Notes under the pieces: generated by a model
What the model saw: the letters and a program-made list of their open reading frames with translations, nothing else
Told to the model about the DNA's origin: nothing
The model's database searches: none
Made by a program: the position numbers and the translations under genes
DNA from: Camarhynchus parvulus
Taxonomy: Eukaryota > Chordata > Aves > Passeriformes > Thraupidae
Assembly: GCF_901933205.1 (NCBI RefSeq)
Contig: NC_044590.1
Coordinates: 4,355,501 to 4,419,500 of the forward strand
Reading direction: 5' to 3'
DNA: 64,000 nt
Shown here: positions 50,398-64,000 of the stretch, one piece after another
How the letters are laid out: the number at the start of each line of letters is the position of its first letter
Position numbering within the stretch: position 1 is the first letter of the stretch

Positions 50398-53300
50398 GCT
50401 GACTGGAAGCAGCACAGGGCTCACCCTCAGCACCGTTTCAGGGTGAGCTGGCCCAGGGGGGACACGCTGTGTGGAGCAGCTTTCCAAGGAGAAGGTCAGG
50501 AGAGCAGAGAGCTTTCCAGATGCGAGGACAGCAAGCAGAGCTGGGGGAGCAGGAGGAGCTCCAGCACCTGCTCCTTCCCACCTGCCGTGGAAGACTCTGC
50601 AAGCACAACCTAGGGCTGATTTGACCTTTCCCTGCTCCTTTTATTCCAAGAGCTGGGAAGTTGGCTGAATCTTAAGCAGGTAGATGATCCCAGGCAGTGC
50701 TGGAGCCTGAGGCAGGCTTGCAGTGGAAGAGGAGAAACAAGTGCTGGAGAGATTGCTGGCAGCCCCCAGGGGGATGGTAGCAGAGTACTCAGAGAAGAAA
50801 TTGGAATTCTGGCAGGAAAATGCTGGTTTTATGGAAATGAAAGAACTGTTCCTGCCGCCCTGACATCAGCGGGGGCCAGCATTTGAATGCTGGGCTTTAT
50901 GGGCAGAGAAAGGTCGTCAGTTTATATTAATTTCAGAAACACAGATTGGGATAACTTGGTGGGAGAGAGGTTTTAATCTCAGAAAATCAGCTCAGAAAAG
51001 AGGCAGGTGATAATTAGGGGGAAAGGATAAGGCAGAATCTTTTTTGTTGCTCTCATTGCATCTGGAGTATTTTAAAAACTTGCAGGGGAACCATGTGCTT
51101 TGTGTGAGTTCCCTTGTGCACAGGGCCCAGGAAATCACAGCTGGCACGTTGTATATTGAAATCTGGTGTTGAGTGTCCCAGGCTGAGTACAAGGGTGGGC
51201 AGGGGACACTTGGATCAAGGCAGAACAACCAGCTCTGGGCATAATCCTGGGGCTGCCCTGAAGCTACGGGGCATGCTTATTCCCAGCTCTCTCTCCTGCT
51301 TTCAGGATTTCATCTGGAATTGGCAAAACTTTCTGGTTTATTAACATAAAGTTATATTGCATCTAAGTTAAAAATTGTGCTTAAACATCCCCATTACTGT
51401 ACCACAGACTGGGTTTTTTGTTTTTGTTTGTTTTTCCTGAAAACTTGAGGAAGCTATTAAAGGAGTGAATTTGGGGTTGCTGCTGACATTTCCTTGTCGT
51501 TAGGAAAAGGAGACGAAGAGCAATATTTGGAATGCAGATTTGTGTAAATTAAAATGTTAACAAATCTGACCTATTCAGCTGAAACTCCTATAACCAAGAT
51601 AAATTCCCTGGATACCAGTTATTTCTCCAAATGCTTATTGACACATTTATCAGTGCCTGAGACATGATTAAGTTAAGCTGTGGTGATACAGGATGAGGTT
51701 TTCAGTCTCCATTGGATCCTTCTCCCTTGTTTCTGCAATGCAAAGCAGGCATAAAAATAACCTCTGGAGCTATTCCATATCTGAGAGACACGTCCATGTT
51801 CCAGATCCAGCATTTGTCTTTCAAAAGGGAGAAAAGTCACTTCAGAACTGGTGTTCCTAGCTCAGCATTTCTGTTGCATGCTCATTGAATGAGATTTCCT
51901 GATGTTCTCAGCATCTCCACTTAAATATTGGTTCTTTGCTGGTTTCCTAAATTACCTTCAATCCATGAAGAAATGAACTGGATGAAGTTTTAGCTTAGTT
52001 AGTGTCAGGACAAGTGTTTTGTTTGACCTGTGAGAAACCTATTTTAAGACCAAGTCGGTAGTTTTGCTGCTGTTTCTAAACCCCCATTTCCACAAACCAT
52101 GGAGGAAATTAAAAACTCAGCCTCTCAAATTATGCTGGTCTCTCCTAAATGTGCCTGACACTGAAGATAGCACAATCAAAAGCCAAAGTATTAAAATATT
52201 GATGGCTTTAAAGTTATCTTACCTGGTTCCTATTAATCTGGATGTAAATATGGTGACAATGCTCTGTGTCCACTCACTCATTATGACTGCACTTAATTGA
52301 ATGGATCCCCAAGGAAGATAAAGTTAATTGGACTGCACTTCATAAAAATTATTAAAGGAAGACAGTTTAGCAACAGCCTGATGTAAGCCTGGATGCCTGA
52401 GGGTGAGAAATGCCAAGGGTGGAACAAAGGAACACCCATCCCTTGAACTAAGGGGGGAAATTATAGGGATTTAGGGTCATGAGAGGCTCAGAAGTACATT
52501 CAGACAGCCAGGTTTTGATGAGAAGGGTAAAAGCAGATACTTGCTGCAGGAAAACATCAGAGTAGCATAGGAAATCTGCAGCTGATTTAATGAAATTAGG
52601 AGGGGAAAATCGTGTGATGGTGGGAGCACAGAATGTGTGAATTACAGGGAAGGCTGTGAATGCATGAGACGAGCAGGTTGTGGCAAAGTTCAGGGGTAGG
52701 AAGGACCATGGCAGCTGATTTAATTTATGGCAGGCTGCTGCAGGAGTGGGTGGCACTACACGAGATGCTGCCAGACTGACGGCTTCATTTAGCAGCACGT
52801 CTGAATTCCACATTTCATTAATCTGGGTTTTTTTTTCCACTGGGAAGAAAATTGCAAGAGGTAAGAAAGGGTGCGGTGAGTCTCAGACACAAGCAGAGCA
52901 TTCATATTTTTGTTTTCCATCCTGAAAAGTAACATTTCTCTGTATAACCTTGCAAAAGTGACCAGATCTGTTCCACATGTTACTTTGTTCCTTCCACTCA
53001 GCCCCGTGTCCCAGGTGGGATCAAGCCCAGACTGTCAGTCTGATGGTGCTCCTGGTGCAGTAACTCAAGCCCATGACCAATTTTGATTTCTCTGGTGGCA
53101 GAATATCTGTCTCAGTAGCACAGTAAACCTGCAGTGGGGCTATAGTATAGGCAATATCATCCTCTGAAGAGTTTCTCCTAAATATTTTATGAACACGGAC
53201 TTTGAGCAGGCAGGAGGGAAAAAAAAAGGAATGAGAGAAAAGGAGGTGATTGATCCCAGGCTCTGCTGGCAGGCCAATAAATGTTGAGACATCTCAAATG

Positions 53301-53800
53301 TCACCCAGGTTTATTTGAGATAATAAGTATTTCAGCACTGTGGTGCTTGTAGTATAATGTTGCTAACTTTTTGAGATGTCCCTTAGAAAGGAGTCCCTTC
53401 CCAGCACATTCATCTGGTGCTGGAGAAATGAAGGCAGTCAGGAGCACTGAGTTGCTTCTTCCAAATTTCTGTATGTTTGTATTTCTTTTAAAAGTGATTG
53501 GATCTCTGCTGCTGCAAATGCTTTTAAAAATACATGAAATCCGATTCTATGATTACTGCACTTGGCTTTCTGAAAACGTGATGTTGCTGGTCCTTCTCAA
53601 GTGAGTGAAAGATAAAAGGGAGAGCCTGCCAACAACTGAGTTAGAGGTTTATTTTATTTATGAATGAAATGGCAGAATTTTTGTGGGGAAGAGGAGAAGT
53701 TCTTCTTATTAGCAGACACAGTTGATTTCTTTTCCAAAACTCTGGGTTCGGTGCAGCTACACATTTCTGATAATGCAGAATTTGAAATGTTATGTTAAAG

Positions 53801-53814
53801 AAAAAAAAAAAAAA
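53801..53814. repeat. Poly-A run (14 A)
   Basis: Fourteen A after TTAAAG. No attached element was recognised. Confidence 0.9.
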
Positions 53815-56800
53815 CAACTGTACACTACTCCAAACACTGAGCAGGGATGGTTTTTTACCATCTGCAGTAACTATTTTGGGTACATTTATCTCCAGGTCAT
53901 GGCAATAGCTTTTCAAAACCTTCTTGTTCATTGAAATGCTGGCTGGGAGTACACAAGGCATTGCCCTGGTGCAGGAATGACTTTAGCCATTGAGATTCCT
54001 GTGAAACATTCCCATAGAGAGACATCCACTAGTCTGAGATTATCCAAATAGAGTGGGTTCAGTCTGGGTTTGCCTCTTCCAGCCAGACAATCACCCAAGT
54101 GTAGCCAGCAGGTAACTCAGGCTGAGCCTGGCTTTCTGTACCAGGAAACTTCCCCTGACAGTGGAGTCCAGCAGCTTTCAATCCTTCATCCACCCCTGGA
54201 ATGCAGCAAAAGGAATTTATTCTGTTCTAAATTACCATGGCCTATTGCTAATTATTTCCCTCATTGCATAATCACTGTGATGTTCTGCAAAGCTGCCTCT
54301 GCTCCTCTGAGCAGGGCTGGAGGAACATCTGCTGCAGTGTGAGGCTGAGGGATCCCACACCACACCGGTGATGGATGACTTTACCTGGGCACATTATCAC
54401 TCGAGTGTGTGTACTGACAGAATACAAGGAATGAGGGAAGGTGACATCTAAATGGCTTCACTGCATCCTGAGAGCTCCTGTTCCCATTTTCCTCAGTCAG
54501 ATTAGCCTTCTCCGAGGAGCAGAGAGGAGTAATGCAGAATTGCTACAAGCACGTCACCTTCTGACGTGCACAATCCAACATCCACCCTGTTTGCTATTTG
54601 TGTCTATTACAGGAGTTCTTTAAAATGAGAGGGATTCTGCTTTTCATGTTCTTGTCACTGCTTTTTCCAGAGAAGAACTAAAACAAGGTTGTTAGACTCT
54701 GTGGAGCCATGAGTATCCTGCTTTTCAAGATGAACTTCCCATATCACTGCATTAAAACATGCAGAAAAATGCCTCCACAGCTGAACTCACAGGAGGAGAA
54801 CCAGAGTGAGGGATTTGTAATTATTTTGCCAGCGAGGCACATCCATTTCTATGAATTTGGAACACAAGTCCTTGTATTTAGCTTCCAGACTTGCAGGCTC
54901 CCCAAGTGACTGGGATGATGAAGGACTGGAACAGACTTCCAGGGTTAAGTGGCTTTTCCACTTCTCACAGCATTCAAGCAGTGATTGGGAGTCCTTGTGG
55001 AACATAGCTTCAAGGCAGTTATAAACTACCAGAGTCTTAGCAAGGATAAGCAGGTAAAATACTTCAGCATCCTCTGTCAGACTCTGTTTTGCTTGTCCCT
55101 TCCAGCCTTGGCCCTAATGTGTTTCTGCCCCTCTGCCACTGAAGAGGAGTTTGTCCCCGTGGTGTCACACAGCAGGCTCTGCCCTCGCTGTCTGCCTGGC
55201 AGCCACGTGCCATCCCAGGGATTTGTGGAGCACAAAGTCACTCTGAGGGATCAAATCCACTCTGTGCACATCATTTCTGGTGAATACTACCTTATCCCTG
55301 ATACCTTGTAATTTTTCAGGGCCATGTAACGAAAATGTAAATACTGAAGCTTTATGTATTAATATGCCTGAAATCATTACTTAAAGATAAAACTGGTTAA
55401 ATTATTCAGTTACAAAATTATCCGATTTCCACAGCAGCATATCCTGTCAAAGGAAGAGCTGATTAGCCATAAGCTGAATTTAGCCAGCAGATTTATGCTG
55501 GATTCTGGTTTATGTTTCTACATTGTACATAGGACTGATTTGAGTTTGCTCCATCATTCCAGTGCATTTCATTTTCTCATTACAGACAAGAATGACCTTT
55601 CTCAGCAAATTATGGTGAGGAGCACTACCACTCATCAGTGAAGAAGAATCATGTTATTAACCCTGTTTAGTGCTTTGCTAGTGTGTTGTGCACTCAGTGG
55701 AGGGCCGCTTGCTCTAATTTGAGATACCAGCAGTTAGCAGAGGGGAAGGGCTCAAATCTGCTCCTTGGTCCAGCACTGCTCAAGGGATCCCTCATAGCCT
55801 TTGTTGCAGGGTGGGAAAGATGTGAGCAAATCCTTGTCACAGAAAGCACACCATTTGTTTTATTGAGAAGGGAACAATGCCAGTGGTTCTGAAACCTTGT
55901 CACAATTCCCAGAAGGAATATGTCTCCCCATTTGAGCTCCTCAAATGGCAGTGCCTGTGTGTCTTTCTGGTGGGTGTTTCTGCAATGATCTGTACCTTTT
56001 GCTCTTCTGCATGATTGCTGTCAAGGAGCTGGCAATCAGCTTTAGAGCTCCTGTGTGTAGAAAGGGTTTTTTGATTACTTTTCTTTTAAAAAAAGCCTGA
56101 TAGCTAGGTAGACTAGTAAACCTGATAGAGGAAGGGCTCTGAGCCATGGTCTTGGAAGAAAATAGCATGAGTAGGAAAAAAAGTGGGTATGATAGGAGAG
56201 ACTTTCAAAGAATAAAAGAGCTTTCCAAAGAAAGAGGCAGGTAAATAGCTTGAAACCTGTGGGAGTCCTGTGAGCAGACAGCAAAACAGCCATGGTGTTT
56301 ATCTCCCAAAAAGGTACGCCAGGAGCATGATCAGGACACAAGTGTAACAGGCTGGAGATCACCTGGCTGTACAAACTGAGACTGTGTTGGCACAGTTTGG
56401 CTGGAGTTTGTGTGAGCTCAGCCTGGCTGTGTGATCTGCTTGAAATCATCTTGGCCCTGTCCTGTCCTGAGGCCTTTCATTCCCCTTCAGAGTGCATTTT
56501 TAATAAAGAGGGTCAAACAGAGCAGTGGGGCTGGTTTTGTTGGTCTGGTGTGTAGGTTTTCAGCCCTTGTCCCAGGGTACCATGTGTCCTTCCTGAAGAG
56601 GATGCTCCAGCCTCAGAACTGGGCTGTAAATGGAAACCTGCAGCCAGTTTACATCTCCCGTGGAGCCAATTCCACCAAGAGTGAGTCCTGCCCTTTGGCT
56701 GAGAGGAAGAGTTTCCTCCCACCCAGGCAGTGCCTATGACACTATTTACTGCCTGCCAGAGTAGCTCCCAATTTGGTTTTTAAATTCTTTCCCCCATTTG

Positions 56801-59800
56801 GCTTAGACTCTCTTCATACACCTGGCTTGCTTTCAGTATTGCTAGCATTTAGATGCTGGAGCCTCTGGAGGAGTCTGTACTGACTCACATGTGGAACTGT
56901 AATGGCTTTTTATTCATATTTGGGTGAGCTATTGAAGAGATATTACCAAATTGAAAAGCTGCATGATTTGGGGTTGAACTATTCAGATAAAACAAAGCTT
57001 TGAGTTTAATTGGATCCGATTATAGAGTCCAAGCAAGAATACTGACACCCCACCTAATCAGTTTCCCTCTTTTAAATATGGAAATCTTCAGAGCCTCTCC
57101 AGTAAGAAAATTCCACATGTACTAATAGGCTATAGATCCTTTTCTTTCTTCACACACATTTTAATATGTTCAGAGAGTTCTGGTACAGTCTGGTTGCACT
57201 TGTTTCAAGTTCTTCATGAAATCCCACCTCTGACTACAGTGGGTTGGTTTATACATTATTCAGTAGTAAAATCCCAGCTGAATAGGGAGGAGGAAAAAAA
57301 AAGTTAAGTATTGGAGTGGAAAGCTCACCAGGTCCTTAGCATAATCTCTCTGGTTCAGACCTGCATTTCTTTTTCTATTTGAGCTTGTCTTACAGTGGAG
57401 AAGAGTGTATCATTCCAATTTCAGATAGAAGACTACCTGCTCAGCTCAGGCAGATTTAAAGTTTTTCTTTTGGTACATCACATACTTTCCAACAGCCCCT
57501 TCCCCTCTCTAAAGGGATTATTGTCTAAATCTGCACCAGGTCAAGTGAAATAATTAAACACAAGCTGGCTCCACTAATTAACTTATCCACAGACCATTGT
57601 CTGTTATTAGCATTTTAAAGAGAGACTTTGTTAACTCCTTCTTCCTAGACCTAGTACTACTTTTTTAATAGCAGAATTCATTCCTGTGAGCATCTTTGGC
57701 TCCATTTCTTGCTTAAATATTGTCTTCAACACATTTGCCAGAGCATGAGTGAGTTTGTGGGATGTTTCACCCTGCATCAGTTACTTTTCTTAACTGGGCA
57801 TAAGAAGAAGGCAGCTTGAATGCAAAGGACTGTGACTGTCAGAAGACCAAATACAGTCTCTTGTATTCTGAAATATTCTTAAAATAGGAAGTTCTCAGTG
57901 TAAACAGCGGAGAGGCTGTTAATGCTCTGTAAAGTATCATTTAAATTGTGATGTATCTAGAGTTTTTATAGTACATCTCATCTGGAACAGTGTCAAGATC
58001 GTGGCGTTTGTATTTGTAGAGGATGTAATACTTCCAAAAATACAGAAATGTGTGCACAGGGACCGAAATGTGGGTGTTTGCTGTTCTGCATCACGAATCC
58101 TGTCTATTTCCTTGCATTCTGTACTAATTAGTACCCAGAAAGGTGGCAGAAGGTGGCTCTTTGAAGGGGAGGACTGTTCTTGTTAGACACTTGTGAGCAT
58201 CGCTGGGCTGGCTAGAAATAATCACAACATCAGGTACTGAGGTTTGGGCTGTTCTCCATTCACTGCAGGCTGAGAGAGGACTCATGGATAAGGCCAGCAA
58301 GGTGGCACATGCAGGCAGGATGGAGCTGTGAGTTATTCTTCCCAGAAATGCACATTAAAGCGTCTAGGAGCCTGTAGTAGCAGAGCCGAAGCAGTGAGGC
58401 AGTTTGTTCTTTTGTCATGGTAACCTCACCATTTTTCTTCTAATTTTTAGGCTAAATATTTTCCTTTCATTGTTGTTCTGTTATTCCAGTTTTCTAAAAA
58501 ATTCTGAGGACTTTGTGTAAGAAGTCCTCATTAAATAGAGTACATGTCAATACAGTCATGTTTTATTCAAGCTATTCATTTTTTGCACTTAAAATACTTT
58601 TTGTTCTAAATGCCTTTTCAGAAAAATAAATGTGCTTTTCAGTTAAAGTAAACAGGTCACATACTCAGTGACCTTAAATCTGATGGCTCAAATTGACACT
58701 GGTAACTAATTGCATAAAAATGCAGTGACTCATATTATCCAGATGTTCAATAAGTTGGTCTTTCCAACTTACTTATACATGCCTGAAAATTAAATAGATC
58801 GTAGTTTTCTATTTATACCAACATGGAATTCACCTCAGTTTATAGGGAGGGATTTTGTTTTAATGGTTCAAGGTTTGGGCAGATGCCCAAGGAGGGGTGA
58901 ACTGACCAGACTGAGGAAGAGAGTCAGGGTCTGTAAGTCAGCAACAAATGACTCTTGTAGAAGTGGGAAGCTTTTCTGCCAGGTATCTGCTATTCTAAAG
59001 GGAGGGTTTGATGCCACCCAAGCAGGAACATGCCAAATAAAATGCCTACTTAGGAATCATAGTGGTCACCTTCTGAAGGTGAATTTCAGAAGAGCAGCAT
59101 CCTTGTCTCTTGAGCTCAGGACCAACCCTGTGGTTTGCCTGCAGCAGAGTGGAGCTGGCCCAGCCTCAGAGATGTGCTGGGATCAAAATCCCCTCCCCTA
59201 TATGGGGTGTGTTTTGCTCACAGGGGAGCCTGTGCTGGTGTGAAGTAGATGAGAGGACACTCCACGCATTACTCATTCTGGAAGTGGTTTGTTTTGGAGA
59301 TGTGTGTGTTTCTGTAATTATTTTAGCCATTAAACTTCAGCCCTGAAAATGCTTTCATCTTGGCTGATTCCATCTTTTTGTGGCCATGGCAATGGAGAGG
59401 AGTGTGATGGGAAATGCATTACTAGGTTTGTAAATTATGTGCAGTTCCCTCCCCACCCATATGTTTGATATCAGAAGATGATGTTTGACAGAGAAGATAA
59501 TGAACAGTATTTGCTGGTAAATCAGCAGCTAGATGTGGTTTGAAAGAAAGCATATTTGGGAATAAAGAGACAATCTGGAAGGTTACCAGTGCTGTGCACC
59601 ATCAGAAAATCTGCTCCACAGATAAGCAGCAGAGCAGCTTCCACCAGTGAGCGCTGGAGAGGAACTGGGTGGCCTCATGACTTCAGGGTATCAGTGCTTG
59701 ACAAAGCGATTGAGCAAACTTCCCTAGAAAAAATAGCCTGCAGGGCATCAGAGGGTTCTTAGGGTAGGCAGCCCACCCCCAGCTCCTTTGGCCATGGCCA

Positions 59801-62712
59801 AATCCCTGAGAACCCCTAAAGTAAAAAGTGGGACAATCTCTCAGATCTGTCCATCAGATTAGAAATTGAAGCATCAGCAATCATTTATGCAGATGATCCT
59901 GATTAAGCAGGAAGCACCCCACAACATTTTCCCCACCCCCAGATTAGGACCAAAGAATGATTTTTTAGAATTGTAATTACCAGTCAGAAAATAAAATCTG
60001 GAGAGATTTAGCATTTTTGTTTTAATAGCTGCAAAAATGTCGCATTGATATTGGTCTTTTAAAATGATGTTTGACATTTTGAAAGATCAATTTTTGTCAA
60101 AGTTAGCTCAGACCATTAAAACCATTTTTAAAAGGACTCTTTTGCAATGTGAAAATAAATTCCAAGCGAGGGAGAGCTTTCAAGTGCCTGTCCTTGGGAG
60201 CAGCTTCACTCTTAGCATCTTGTGATGAAAAACCATTTTGTCATAATATTCTCCACCAGTTTTCATCCTCAGGCCCCTTCAGTTCTCTATATGGTCTCTG
60301 CCACTACTGTCATCCAACCATATCAAAATGGGTATTTAGGGATGTTCTTCTGAAAACTAATTCCAGTGTTTGCAATAAGAGCCGCTAATGTAACTCGGAG
60401 TGACCATTGCCTGCAGTATCAGCATCTTCAAAGGCTGACTGACACATTTGAGAAATGGATTTTGTGCTACACTGCTGACCCCAGACTCTGTGCCAGGGCA
60501 GTTCACAGAGGGGCACAGTCCTTTCCATACAAGTTCCATAGGGAATAAGGAAAGCTAAATTACAGACTTCATATCCAGATGTGCAGAGGAGCGTTCAAGG
60601 AAAATGCATCAAAAACATCTTGCAAAAACTCATTTAAAGTTACATAAATTATTGTTTGCATTTTCACATGCAGTTATTTTCAAGTCTAACCAGCTGTATC
60701 TGATTGAAGTGGCCCTAAATAAATAGATGGTTACATAAACACAACATTTGTTTGGGGATTTTTTCCCAATAAGGTCTGGGCCCTGTTTGCTTCGCAGTGT
60801 TGCACAGACTGTGAGAAGGAGGTGTCTGAATTTCAATGGGACATTTTGACACAGAAAATCCCATTCTTAGTATGTTTGGAGTTTCTAAGTCATATGGTGA
60901 CAGCTACCTTAAAAGAAGACACAGTAAATAATATGGCATGTATTTTGCAGAGAAATTGGAATGCAAGCAGAGAGTCCAAAGGAGTGATCACATTTCATTT
61001 CACGTTTTTCACCCCATTTCGGTGCATCAAGCCAATGTCTGGTGCGTGCTGATGCACTGAGCAGGCATTCTGCTGACAGGCTCCCCAGCAGCATCTTGGG
61101 TTGCTGTTTGTTGGGCAGGGCTGGTGTTTGCAGTTCCAGGAGAGCCCTTTGTCACCATCCAAGGTGATAGTGCCTCACTCCCTCCACCCCTGTTTTCACC
61201 TCACAGATCAATTACCTGATAAAGGGTGACCCTGGGCCAGGCCTTGGTTACTCACTGCTGCAAGTCCAGTCCACAAAGCACCACTGAAAGTGGTCCTTAA
61301 AGTCCTTAAAGCACCACCGAAATTCTTTCTAGCAGGTCCCAGGGTTCTGTAAATGAGGAAATAAACCAAGTGACTGAAGGCGCAGAGATGCTCATCTGTG
61401 CTGTCTCTGTTCCAAACCAGAATAAAACATGAAAGAATAATCTGAAAGATATGACAGTTTTTATTGAAGAAATAATCAGAGAGTCACTTATCAGAATCAG
61501 GAAACCTGCTTTATCCTTTGTTGCATTATAAATAAGAATTATATTTGTTCTCAGGGAACAAGCCTCAAGTACACTGCAAGACGTTATTATGAGTGATGCA
61601 CTGGGAGGAACTGAATAAATACTGCCTGTCTGCCCCATTAGGTGGTTTTGTTTCTTACATTTCTCTGATTCCTCTACCAGGAATGAGTTGTTTTATCATT
61701 TCAGAGGTGTACTCAGGGGTGAGCCATGATTGGTTTGCTCGTGGGGGCCTGAAGTCCAAGCTGACAGAAGGGAGGGTGCCAGACAAGGAGAGTGGTGGTG
61801 GGGAGGAGGCAGGGGCTGGGGTCTCCAGGTGTGCCCCAGCTGCTCACTGTCCAGGTGGGCTCTCCTGCTGCAGGGAGAGCACTGCTGGCCAGGGCAGCCC
61901 ATGGTGGTGTGGAGGAAACAAGAAGGAACAGGAAGATAAAAGGGAGAAACAGAAGCAGAAGGAAGAGACATTTGTAGGGGTAGAAGATTAAGGAGGGTGG
62001 AAGCGGGGAGTTTACTTTCTCCACTCTTGTAAACTTTTGCAAAGGCTGTTAGCTCTGGATTTGAAGGGTTATAGAGAATGCCATCCTAGGTAGAACAACA
62101 CACATAGTGCAGCATCCTCTCATGATCCAGGCATCTGTCAGAGCTGCAGGCACGAGCTCTTGGAGCTGTGTGCGCCGGTTCTGTCTCGCGCTAGGTGATT
62201 AGATGTAAAATTACACAGTATCATCCCAACTTGGAACACAAAACCACTTCCATGCTCTGTCTTGACTGTTCATAATGTTTCTTGGCAGAAGTTGTTGCAG
62301 ACACCAGCTTTCAATCCTTCCAAATTAAATGTCAGTTGATGGCAGCGCCATCGTCAGCGGGAGCGTCCTGCTCATCCCACTTCCCCCGGCTCTGCACCTC
62401 CTCAGCTGGCTGATGAGCAGCTCAGCTGGGAGCACTTTCGAAGGAGATCTTTGACTTTCTTTGGCTTCCCAGAGGAATTCATAATTATTTCCTCCTTTAT
62501 CATGGAGTGCAGCTGGAGTCTTCAGCTCCATTAGAACTGCCCTGGTAATTTCACAGTGTGAAATTTACAGCAAACTAGGGACATTAACGTTAAATAAATT
62601 TATGCAACAGCAACCCTCACCCAAGTCATTAAAAGTGTGTGCAGTTTTTAATGGATGCTTCAGCATGGCATTTGATAAGTTTGTTCATTCCTTTTCCCAG
62701 TCTTTTAATTAT

Positions 62713-62716
<4 letters not shown>

Positions 62717-62745
<29 letters not shown>
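62717..62745. repeat. (AC)14 microsatellite
   Basis: A perfect AC dinucleotide run of 29 bp after ATACAT. It is probably length-polymorphic. Confidence 0.97.
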
Positions 62746-62748
<3 letters not shown>

Positions 62749-63748
62749 TCTTCTGCCAGAGGTTTTGGTGGAAGCTGGCTGTGGCCATGGATGTCACCTC
62801 CTTGCAAACACTTCAAACATGGCTCTAATCCCAACCTCGGTGGAGTGAGGAGAGGCTGTCACCAAGAGTGTGTCTGGGGGGGAGGAAGTGTGACAGTGTG
62901 GGTCTGTGTGCAAGTCCAATAATCCAATTGAACTATGCAGTGATTCCAAACCGCGTCTATTTGAGAAGACAGGATATCATAAAGGCTGCTAATATGGTGG
63001 AAAATTGTATTAAGCTGAGACAAGACAAAGTTGATTATGTGCACAAGTAGTGCAGATGTGCCTGGCACTGGTCGTTTATGCATATTGATTGATCTTAAAC
63101 ACAGCAGAGCAGGGCATGGTTTGGGGTTTCTATGGTTATTGATTTTGTTTCAGCTCCTTGGGCTGTCATCAGAGACTTTGAGCTCCGACTGCCTTGACCT
63201 ATACAAGCCCTGATAAGAAGGCTTGATAAGGAAGCAGGCACGGGGCTGATGTCCTGGCCAGAGAAAACCTGCTGGGTATGTCCTTTGAGAAGCAGATACT
63301 GAGCCCCTTCTCTTCAGCTCCATGGAGCTGGGCTGTGGAATTCTCTGGGAAGCTGCAGTTGGGCTTTGGGGCTGCCTTGCTGGATGTTCCAGCGTGGGCT
63401 GTGAGGAGCAGCCTGGAGTGCTCACCAGGGTCACTTTGCTGCGTGATCAGCTTCCCTTCAGTTTGCTGAAGGAGGAGACTTGGTTTCCTAATTGTTTAAT
63501 TTTGGCTTCTCTAAACCTGCTGGAGCAGAACTGTTGTTTTTCCACCTCTCCCACGTTCCAAGCAGTGAAGCTAGAAACAGGAGGTTTTCATCCTGTTCTT
63601 TGGTTGTCGTCTCATTCCTCAGGAGTCTTTATTAAGACAGTTTTCTTTAGTCCTGCTCTGCCTGGAGCCACTGACCTCTGCTACCAGGCAGCCTGGCTTC
63701 CATGGGCTCTGTGACTCTGCTGGCATGAGCCATTTAATGGTTTCCAAC

Positions 63749-63990
63749 TGAAAGAGAGCAAATTTAGATTAGATATTAGGAAGAAAATCTTTACTGTGAG
63801 GGTGCTGAGGCCCTGGCACAGGGTGCCCAGAGAAGCTGTGGCTTCTCCATCCCTGGAAGTGCCCAAGGCCAGGTTGGACAGGGCTTGGAGCAAGCTGGGG
63901 TAAGGGAAGGTGTCCCTGCCCAGGGCAGGAGATGAGCTTTAGGGTCCCTTCCAACCCAGGCTGTTCCATGATTCCATGATTCTCTGATCA
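63749..63990 (+). mobile_element. CR1 LINE 3' end
   Basis: This CR1 3' stub in sense orientation opens with AACTGAAAGAGAGCAAATTT and TAGATTAGATATTAGGAAG. It continues GTGAGGGTGCTGAGGCCCTG, CACAGGGTGCCCAGAGAAGC and CATCCCTGGAAGTGCCCAAG. It closes with GGGTCCCTTCCAACCCAGG and the terminal repeats ATTCCATGATTCTCTGATC. This form of CR1 is common in neoavian and songbird genomes. It lies at the right edge of the window in intron 7 and looks less decayed than the copy at 33470. Confidence 0.92.
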
Positions 63991-64000
63991 CTGGCATGGA

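Larger units (their letters stand above)
48362..64000 (+). other. CDH4: CDH4 intron 7 (5' part)
   Basis: At least 15.6 kb of intron follows exon 7. The exon 8 sequence expected for classical cadherins, ending EC2 with another DXNDN linker, was not found and should lie beyond the right edge. The intron starts with 67 bp of unique sequence, then a solo LTR (48429-49049), then mostly unique sequence with a GGATG-type run at 50364, poly-A at 53801 and an (AC)n run at 62717. A CR1 3' end lies at the right edge. If the intron is retained, the reading frame continues for 14 codons to TGA at 48404-48406. Confidence 0.85.

Noticed and set aside
48362..64000. CDH4 exon 8 (end of EC2)
   Set aside because: I found no DXNDN-type coding match with splice borders on reading. 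It should lie beyond the right edge.

Overview
The window reads as avian nuclear DNA, most likely from a songbird or another neoavian bird. It lies inside one large gene on the + strand, CDH4 (R-cadherin, retinal cadherin). Three consecutive coding exons are visible at 26690-26845, 35178-35322 and 48189-48361. Each has AG/GT borders, and their phases join without a break. Together they encode 158 residues: most of ectodomain repeat EC1, the EC1-EC2 calcium linker, and the first two thirds of EC2. By comparison with classical cadherins they correspond to exons 5, 6 and 7. The bird assignment rests on several 3' fragments of CR1 LINEs, a solo LTR that looks like an avian endogenous retrovirus, and the base composition. 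The exact species cannot be told.

Layout: 1-26689 is the 3' part of intron 4. It is mostly unique AT-leaning sequence with a small CR1 scrap, a 290-bp minisatellite at 20051-20340 and an (ATT)n run. Intron 5 (26846-35177, 8332 bp) carries a ~625-bp CR1 about 110 bp past exon 5, a CpG-dense patch, a 15-bp-period minisatellite at 30288-30680 and a second CR1 fragment. Intron 6 (35323-48188, 12866 bp) is almost free of recognisable repeats. Intron 7 (48362 to the window end) begins with a 621-bp solo LTR, in the same orientation as the gene and 67 bp after exon 7, flanked by a 6-bp target duplication. It ends with another CR1 at the right edge. I found no exon 4 or exon 8, no second gene, no RNA gene and no CRISPR.

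Function: the three exons carry the HAV cell-adhesion tripeptide and the DRE, DXNDN and DXD calcium ligands that stiffen the EC1-EC2 junction. They therefore supply much of the adhesive tip of this homophilic, calcium-dependent adhesion receptor. Everything else is intron: mobile-element remains, tandem repeats, and AT-rich stretches that could be conserved regulatory elements. The regulatory calls are guesses from composition and motifs, and alignment is needed to test them. I saw no sign of a novel biological system. The most notable features are the position of the sense LTR with a poly(A) signal right behind exon 7, and the strong contrast in third-position GC between neighbouring exons.
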